Origin: Lunularia cruciata
Taxonomy: Eukaryota > Streptophyta > Marchantiopsida > Lunulariales > Lunulariaceae
Direction of reading: 5' to 3'
Assembly: GCA_948567375.1 (NCBI GenBank)
Contig: OX419758.1
Coordinates: 51,227,473 to 51,291,472 of the forward strand
Length of the DNA stretch: 64,000 nucleotides
In this document: in pieces, positions 56,624-64,000 of the stretch
How the letters are laid out: the number at the start of each line of letters is the position of its first letter
How positions within the stretch are numbered: the first letter of the stretch is position 1
The notes under the pieces: generated by a model
What the model saw: the letters and a program-made list of their open reading frames with translations, nothing else
Database searches by the model: none
Told to the model about the DNA's origin: nothing
Position numbers and translations under genes: made by a program

Positions 56624-59200
56624 GCGTGTAATGTATTTCAAGATCTTCAACGTCTTGTAGCATACGCTCACGCTAGACTAGTAAGAAAATTGCCAAAATC
56701 TATGGTTGAAATTGTGTTTAGAATGAGCCTTACCTGTCTGGAGGAGTTGCCAAGTACCAAGGGTTGATCATTGTGGGAACATGCAGACAGTTGAGCAGTT
56801 CCATTCATGAGACTGTGTATTGGGCAGCCAAGCCTATTGATCTTCCATGATTTATTTACATCTATGAAGCAGTCATAGTTGTAAAGGGATATTGAGAGCT
56901 TGAGGTAAATGCTTTTGTGACAGTTACCAAGGAGGACACTAATTGTGGAAACTATTTGACATCAAGTTTCAAATTCTGATGTGGTATAGCAAGCTTATCT
57001 AAAGAGCAAACTAAGTAGCACCAAGCAAATACCGGTACATTATGCCAATCTTATGAGAGGAAAGCGTACATCTTTTAACAGAAAATTGAGGACATAGAGA
57101 GACATGGATCATTTATTGGAACATAGATGTGTTGAGATCAGGTGACTTGAGTAACCACGGGATCATGGTACTTCCAGTTTGACCAAACTTTGGTGACATT
57201 CATGAACATTGTTCATTTCTTCAACAATAGAGACTGGGAGCTCTTGAAGACCAATCCATCCATCCCTGCTGTTGGGCAATCAGGTCAAGGAATTCCTGAT
57301 GAGGAGGGGCAGAAGAATTGATCAATTGATGTTGCATTTTATATAAGGCTTTCACCTTAGATTTTGAAGGATACTACTGTCCTTTGGAGGTAGATCAATT
57401 TGGTTGAATTTTGTATGATCTAGTGTGATGAAGTGTGACAATTAATGTCTAAATGAGATGAGGATTTTGGAGTTCTAGTCATTATTGAGGCAGAAGAGGT
57501 CTTGTCTTGAGGGATACCTCAAGAGATAGTAGCTCTTAAGGAGGCCAATCTGGTTGAACAAATCTCACTACCTATAGCAGTTCACTTACTGATATCGGAC
57601 CCAATTCTAGATTCAATAACTTTGTGAGATTGTTGTCCAAAACAATTTACAAGTGTAGGTACAAGTGTAGGCGCAAGTCAAAGGAAAAGTGGTCAAGTAC
57701 TCACTTGATCAAAACTAGGCAAAGAAGAAGAGGAAGTAGGTAACCCATGGAATCAATCAAGTAGTGAGTGATTGCAAATACGAGTGAGAAGAGGGAGAGT
57801 TGGAGACGGTCAAAGTCTTGCAAATGCACATCTTTGACCTGGCCCACTACCTAAAGAAGATTCTCTTAACAAGGTATGACCATCACATGTTGATAAGGCA
57901 TCTTTAGCTGGAGAATCACTACTCACAAGGACAATCTCGTGGTTATTATTACCTTGTAAATTTTGACTGTCTTCTTCAGCCATCCTAAATGTGTTTCTTG
58001 CTATAGAACGGGGAGGTGAATGAGAGGGAGTTGCTTGATGACATAAAACTAGGGTCCAACTTGCAATTGACACATATCCAATAGTTGGATACGGTAGTTG
58101 GTTGGATGTAACCTAGAAGGAACTTGGCAAGGATGGAGTGCCAATTTATTCTTGTGTAGTAAAAGAATCAATAGAGGGAGCAAAAGAAACAATAGAGGGA
58201 GAAAATTGCCATTTGCTGAACCCATGCAGTATCAACCTGGACTTTGTTCAACTCTGATCCGTTGAAGTCTGGCCAAACCACCTTTTGGTGGGCTCCTCTT
58301 TTCAGATTCTTGTCTAAATTCACTTTCTTTCTCCCAATCCACATCCCACACCTTCTCCTTTGATGTCCTCTCTCTCTCTCTCTCTCTCTTGTAGCAAAGA
58401 GCGCCAAATCTCAAGCAGTTGCTTCTTATCCTCATTTTGGTCATGAAGATTGACCTAGAATGAAGAACCAGTTGATGGAAGGTAGGATCTGAAATCTTGA
58501 GGATATAGCAGTCACTGGATGGTGAATGTGGTATTGACCTCAAGGTTTAACCCCCTTTGGGATTCAATTCATAACACATGACTCAAGACTCAAGACTTGG
58601 ATGAATAATCTGTTTAGTGCGTTGGAAAGCTTATCTTTAGGGCTACAAGTTGATGCAATTAGATGTTGACTTTGAGTATTTGAAGAAGTTTTTGTAAAAC
58701 AAATATCATCTTATGACCCACTCCCTTGAGTATTGGATTTTTAAGGTGGAAGGTTCATGGACTCAAGAAGAGTCTCTAAGTGTAGCAATAGCCTTGGTAG
58801 TACTTGTGGAGCAAAAGAAAATTAAAATGGGTACTTTGAAACTTGGTGGACCATATTTTGATGTGGCAAAGTTTGATGCCGCATGGATTACTTGTTGTGA
58901 GAATAGTGTTGTCATGAAAATAGCCCACATGTACCATTGATGCCATTTGGTGTGAGAGTTTTGATTTCTTGCATTACCATGACTTCAGATTTTTTTTAGT
59001 TATTGTGTCTCTTGAATAACTTTCATGACATTGTGAAGTTGGAAGTTCTTTTATATTTCATAAGCTTGAAGGTTTGGAAATGATGCATAAACTCAAGAGT
59101 ATCTATTAGTTGCATGAAAATGGGAGTTCTTTTGAGTTACATAGACTCGGGGCTTAAATTTATGTTACACAAGCTCAAGATTTTTTTTTTTATGTTATTG
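56624..59200 (+). other. unidentified decayed block, possibly the rest of element C
   Basis: This is the right flank of the A1 insertion, so it continues the sequence left at 40307. Fragments of open frame are visible (LQRLVAYAHARLVRKLPKSM; near 57200, QTLVTFMNIVHFFNNRDWEL; near 57500, IPQEIVALKEANLVEQISL). None is recognised. A later frame 58713-58940 (LEYWIFKVEGSWTQEESLSV) is equally unassigned. Confidence 0.35.
58368..58389. repeat. (CT)n microsatellite
   Basis: CT repeat of about 22 bases. Confidence 0.85.
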
Positions 59201-59257
59201 GGGTCTTAGGAGTATTTTCCACTTTTTAGTGGCAAAGAAAAAATAAATGGAGAAGGC

Positions 59258-60145
59258 TTTGAGTGACCAGGAGTGTGGAGAGAAAGCTTCAAAGGAGTCT
59301 TTGGTTGAGGACAGGACAATGAAGGGTTTGGAGAAAGCTTCAAGTGATCAAGAGGGTTTAAGAAATGTTTTGTGAAGCCTTTGTTAATAGACATGCCATA
59401 AGGGTTTTGTTAGAATGCTTTGAGTGGACAAAGGAGATCTTTGGCTGATGATAGGATAGTGAAGGGTTTGGAGAAAGCTTTGAGTGATTAGGAGGGTTTC
59501 AAGAATGTTTTGGGAGGTCTTTGGCAATTGACATGCCATAAGAGTTTTGTGAGAATGCTTCAAGTAGTCAGAGGAGATCTTTGGCTGATTACAAGACAGT
59601 GATGTGTTTGGAGAAAGCTTTGAGTGATCAAGAGGGTTTCAAGAATGTTTTGGGAGGTCTTTGGCAATTGACATGCAATAAGGGTTTGAGAGAATGCTTC
59701 AAAGGAGTCTTTGGCTAATGACATGACACTGAAAGGTTTGGAGAAAGCTTTGAGTGATCAAGAGGGTTTCAGGAATGTTTCGGGAGGTCTTTGGCAATTA
59801 ACAAGCCATAAGGGTTTTGTGAGAATCCTTCAAGTAGACAGAGGAGATCTTTGGCTGATGACAAGACAGTGAAGAGTTTGGAGAAAGCTTCAAGTGATCA
59901 GGAGGGTTTCAGGAATGTTTCAGGAGGTCTTTGGCAATTGACATGCAGTAAGGGTTTGAGAGAATGCTTTGAAGGAATCTTTGGCTGATGACAAGATAGT
60001 GTAGGGTTTGGAGGAAGCTTTGAGTGATCAAGAGGGTTTCAGGAATGTTTCAGGAGGTCTATGGCAATTGACAGTAGTAAGGGTTTAGTGAGAATGCTTT
60101 GAGTGGACAGAGGAGATCTCTGGCTGATGATAGGACAGCAAAGGG
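59258..60145. repeat. minisatellite, unit 130-140 bp, about six copies
   Basis: The unit starts at GAGAAAGCTT. Occurrences at 59332, 59472, 59612, 59742, 59882 and 60012 (GAGGAAGCTT) give spacings of 140, 140, 130, 140 and 130. Each contains GAGTGAT(C/T)A.GAGGGTTT, GGAGGTCTTTGGCAATT, and GATCTTTGGCTGAT. The 130-bp units lack about 10 bases. No reading frame runs across units. Confidence 0.85.
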
Positions 60146-60668
60146 TTTTGCTATGATTGCAAATTAGAGAAATATCTTCAAGGCAGGACAAGTGAATGTG
60201 CAGAAGAAGAGGGAGAGAAGAATTTTTGTGTGCTTCTGAGACAGGAGAAAGAGATATCAAAGGCTGAAGAAATATGAGCAGAGAACTTCAGAGGTGAGAG
60301 ATATTGCTTGGTTGAACAGAGAGAAGGGAAGGAGATGATGCATCGAATGAGGAAGTGAGGTCCAAGCAAGGGAACCCTTGAGGGGAAAGTCTAGATTGAA
60401 TGATGCTTGGCTGTGCCAGGACAGAGAAGAACATAAAATTTTTGAGAATGAATTTTGAATTGACCGTGACAGGGCATAGAAGAGAAGAGGTTGAGAGAGT
60501 TGGTTGTTTGTGATATGATGAGGAAGAGAAGATTGGTTGGAATGAATTTCTTGGACAGTTGAGGAGTTTGGGTGTGGTCATTGCATAGAATAGAGTTGTT
60601 TGGCTTTGTCCAACTTACAACTGCATGGATGGTAAATATGATGATTCATGAGCAAATGCATGTACTCT
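60146..60668. other. no recognised feature
   Basis: The minus-strand frames (60039-60581) are Ser/Leu-rich by composition. This lies between the minisatellite and solo LTR A4. Confidence 0.4.
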
Positions 60669-60673
60669 GAACT

Positions 60674-61364
60674 GTGAGCCATCATGTCTCTCACTCAGGA
60701 TGAACCTCTAATGGCTATTATGGTAGCGCACCATGGACTAAGAAGGCAAGGAACCCCAACTCCATCATACTCCTCCAAGGCTAACACTCCAAGACTCAAG
60801 ACATTGCTCACAAGAGAACTCAATGAGAGAGAGATAGTTGCAAATGAAAGGATGATGAGTACCTCCTCACCCCTTGTTTATATACTTGTGAAATAGTTAC
60901 GTACCAAAGTTACTAATTACCGTAGTAAGTCAAGTTACTAGACTAAAAGTCAAGTAAAGTCAAAAAGTAGAAAGGAATATCCATTCATATGGGCATATTC
61001 CCCTAAGCATGTGGTCTTATCTTGACCCAACCACTAAGTCAAGGATTCGTTCACATGGGCTATCCTTGGACTAAAGAAGAATCCAAAACAAAAAGGCTTG
61101 CGGGCCCACGAGTTCTCAACTCTTTCCTCAAAGCCAAACACCTAGGAATAATACCAAGTCAACACACTAAAATCCAAAATAGTGGTGCTCATCTTTTCTA
61201 CTTCCTCTAAAGTAAGGCCCCCTCTATCTTAGCTATAACTAAATTTAGCTAACCATGACTAATATAGAACCATCCTTTATCTCTATATAAATAATATCTC
61301 TTAAGTACTTGTAATACCAAGCTAAATATCACAATACCACACACATGTACAAATGGGTGTTACA
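60674..61364 (-). repeat. solo LTR A4 (691 bp)
   Basis: In sense it starts TGTAACACCC and ends GGCTCAC. Flanks GAACT (60669-60673) and GAACT (61365-61369) are a perfect 5-bp target duplication, which fixes the LTR ends for the family. Confidence 0.95.
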
Positions 61365-61369
61365 GAACT

Positions 61370-61859
61370 GTGGATACTAACAAGGGAAGGACTCCATTTT
61401 AGGAGCTCTCGATCCCGTTTATGTGAATGATACAGTTTAGTGATCTGGATACCCGGGTATGAGTCCAGTTAGATCACTTATGGCTATTCTACGAATGTCA
61501 TCTGATCCAGTCCTATGAACCCATTTGGTCCAGAACCACAAACCCAAACTTTAGAGGTGAACTAGAAACAAGGCGATACAAGAGTAAAGAGCCACAGACC
61601 CAAACTTGACAGAACACAAAAAATTTTGTGAACGTCAATGTTAACCTGCAAGATCAAACACACAGACCCCAGGAAGAGCCTACCACTGGGAGCAATTGGA
61701 AAAAACCTGCTCTAACAAAGGCAAGATTTCCAACCATACAAGAGTAAGAGAAAGAGTGTTGGACTACGAGAATCCTAAAGTCTTTGACAACAAGAGCAAT
61801 CTAAGCATGAGCAGCCAAGTGCTCGGTGCACTCTCAAGACCAGACAAACCCCACAACAA
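61370..61859. other. spacer upstream of the copia gag
   Basis: No clear LTR was identified. A 7-bp inverted repeat GTGATCT (61440-61446) / AGATCAC (61471-61477) surrounds TACCCGGGTA. Confidence 0.4.
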
Positions 61860-62640
61860 TGGTAGGTGAAAGGAGTTTTGAGGGCAACGAGTTGGTTAAG
61901 CTCTTGAGGGAGAAACTTGAGGATGTGAGACAAAGTGATTGGGATGATATGCAAGAGCAAGCCGTGAATATTGTTTTGCTTCATTTCAGCCACTTGTGAT
62001 CAAGCAAGTGGAGGAGTATTTTAATTGTACCTCCTTGTTTGACACACTTTAGAGCAAGTATCATGAAAATGAATTGTCAAATAGATTGTACATCAATCTC
62101 CAAAGATGAAACCAAGGACCAACATTAGAGACCATGTGGATGCATTTTGAGACATAGTAGTAGACTTGACAAACTTGGGAGAGGACTTGAATGAGGAGTG
62201 GAAGGCACTGCACTTGTTGGCCTCCTTGTTGCCTTCCTATCAGTCATTTTCTTGAGTTTTGTTGCACAGTGAGAAAAAGACTATTACCTTTAAAGAGGTG
62301 ACAACAACTCTACTTACAGATGATTTGCAATAGAAACTTGTTGCAACCTCAGTGTCATCTTCTACTCTAGGCAATGCTTTGGTTGTCCAACATGGGAGAA
62401 CTTAGGACTCATGATGGTGAGAAGGGGAAATTCAAGGCCAAGTCCATGTCTAAGTCTAGAGGAAAGTCCAAGGAGAAGAAATAGGTGACTTGTTGGGGAT
62501 GTAGCAAAGTAGGCCATGTGAAGGAGTGTAAAGCTAAGGGCAAAGGAAAGGTAGATGAAGGCTCTTCAGCAAACATAGCTTATGTTGAGGAGGATACTGA
62601 TTTGTTGGATGATCAATATGATTTGTGACATTGTGGGTAT
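61860..62640 (+). pseudogene. Ty1/copia gag remnant
   Basis: The plus strand in broken frames reads LVKLLREKLEDVRQSDWDDM then QEQAVNIVLLHFS, SKYHENELSNRLYINLQR and a zinc knuckle CWGCSKVGHVKEC at 62491-62529 followed by KAKGKGK. This is the copia gag order (WDxxDxxA, L.SKY..N.L.NRLYL, zinc knuckle). The knuckle is one residue short (x3 before the last Cys). Confidence 0.7.
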
Positions 62641-62664
62641 GCCCTTTGTGCCTCATCTCCTAAT

Positions 62665-64000
62665 ATGGATGATGAGTGGATTCTAGATTGTGCTAGCTCG
62701 TACCATATATGCTATATCAAGGAGTTCTTTTATTCACTTTCAACATCAAATAGTTCAATTCTGATAGGAAATGATCAACCTTGTCGGATTGAAGGTATTG
62801 GATCCATAAGGATTCAAAGGTTTGATGGAGCTATGCAGAAGTTAAATGATGTTTGGTTCATACTTGACATGAAGATGAACTTGATTTCCCTTGGAGTAGT
62901 GCATACCAAAGGTCATCAATGGAGTGTTCGTGATGGGGTACTTTGAGTCACTTCTGGTGGAAAGGTTATCTTGCAAGGTAACTTTTGAAACAATCTATTT
63001 GTATTGGAGGCACTATAGTGTGTGGAGAAGCCAATGTAGCTAGGTCTCAAGATAGGATGACTAATTTGTGGCATTCACTAAGTGAGAAGGGTTTGGCTGT
63101 CTTGAAAAGAAATGGCTTGCTATCTGGCTTGAAGATTGTGAAGTTATGATTGTGGTTGGATTTTTGTGAGTATTGCACCTTTGGAAAACAGAACAGATCT
63201 GTTTTTGGAGTGGGGACCCATAGTTCCAAGGGTCTACTTGAGTATGTACATAGTGATGTGTGGGGACCATCCCCTACACCCTCACACTTTGGAAAAAATT
63301 ACTATGTAACATTTATTGATGATTACATGAGGTTTGTGTGGATTTATTTCATGCACCACAAGTCTAAAGTCTTTGCTACTTTCAAGAAGTAGAAGACCCA
63401 AGTGGAGACTTAGATTGGGAAGAAGATGAGGTGTCTAAGATCAGACAATGGTGGAAAATATGTCTCTGGAGAGTTTCAGGCGCACTGCATAGAACAGGGG
63501 ATAAATTGCCACCTTACCATAGTTTACACTCTGCAGCAGAATGGTGTTGCTGAGCAGCTCAACCAGACATTGTTGGAACATGTGTGGAGTATGTTGAGCA
63601 AATCAAAGTTGCCACATGAGTTTGGGCAGAAGTTGTCAACACAATGGCATATGTGGTAAATATTTCTCCATCCCAGTGCAATCAACTTTAAGACGTCGTA
63701 TGAGTTGAGGCATCAGCGACCAGCTGATTATGGTAGATTAAAGATATTTGGTTGTGATGCATATTCACTCACACCTAAGGAGGATAGGCCCAAGTTGGAT
63801 GCTAAGTCAAAGAAATGTGTTTTTCTTGGCTATGCAAGTGGAATGAAAGCTTATAGGTTATGGGATCCAATAGCGTGTAAGGTTGTGGTCAGTAGGGATG
63901 TTTCCTTTAATGAATCCAAATCATTCAAGGAAGGAGGGAATGCTTAGGCTCCCTACACTAACAAAGGCAAGTCACCCACCCTGGATCTAGTTGAGGGAGA
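62665..64000 (+). pseudogene. Ty1/copia protease and integrase remnant (runs off window)
   Basis: 62665-62946: protease WILDCASSYHIC with catalytic Asp, and IGNDQPCRIEGIGSIRI. 63058-63150: LWHSLSEKGLAVL, the pre-integrase segment. 63150-63392: zinc CxxC (CEYCTFGKQNRS), HSDVWGP (first Asp), FIDDYMRFVWIYFM. 63426-63659: LRSDNGGKY (second Asp), QQNGVAEQLNQTLLEHV (Glu). 63705-63947: RLKIFGCDAYSLTPKEDRPK, CVFLGYASGMKAYRLW. Stops lie at about 63391 and 63411, and a shift near 63650. The order protease-integrase (before RT) identifies Ty1/copia. RT would lie right of the window. Confidence 0.85.

Noticed and set aside
59258-60145. CRISPR or protein-repeat gene
   Set aside because: Units are contiguous, 130-140 bp, with no spacers and no frame running through them.

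Overview
The window is plant nuclear DNA made almost entirely of decayed, nested retrotransposons. I see no intact host protein gene. Evidence for a plant is the Athila-like Ty3/gypsy polyprotein, the Ty1/copia integrase motifs, initiator-Met primer-binding sites and a plant-type tRNA-Phe(GAA). The density of old, mutated, nested elements suggests a large genome; a gymnosperm or other large-genome lineage is possible but cannot be shown from this sequence.

Layout. 1-3573: minus-strand gypsy element (family B, copy B1) with its LTR. 3574-6690: minus-strand non-LTR-like element coding a C2H2 zinc finger and a reverse transcriptase (called ZF-RT here, copy 1), into which B1 inserted. 6691-20740: AT-rich low-copy DNA with a small ZF-RT fragment (11560-11935) and two unidentified decayed reading frames (12600-14750 and 16620-17190). 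20740-28520: a more GC-rich block with inverted repeats, a 290-bp tandem duplication, a pseudogene of a Pro/Gly/Tyr-rich protein, one exon-like segment and a tRNA-Phe-like gene. 28780-31765 and 35000-37147: ZF-RT copies 2 and 3, separated by very AT-rich DNA with TA microsatellites.

From 35 kb the elements are stacked. ZF-RT copy 3 carries a solo family-B LTR (B3) and is cut by B2. B2 is cut by an LTR element with a 264-bp LTR (family C). C is cut by the minus-strand gypsy A1 (40308-56618). A1 is cut by its own relative A2 (44188-52022, plus strand) and by solo LTR A3. Another solo LTR of family A (A4) lies at 60674-61364. The right end holds an unidentified block, a 130-140 bp minisatellite and a decayed Ty1/copia gag-pol running off the window.

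The two most interesting observations are: (1) family-B LTRs carry clusters of perfect heat-shock elements just upstream of a TATA box, including a four-unit one, which suggests heat-responsive retrotransposons; (2) family A carries an extra reading frame upstream of gag with its own zinc knuckle. All three family-B junctions seen also fall inside ZF-RT elements. Similarities between copies were judged by eye; no alignment or database search was run.
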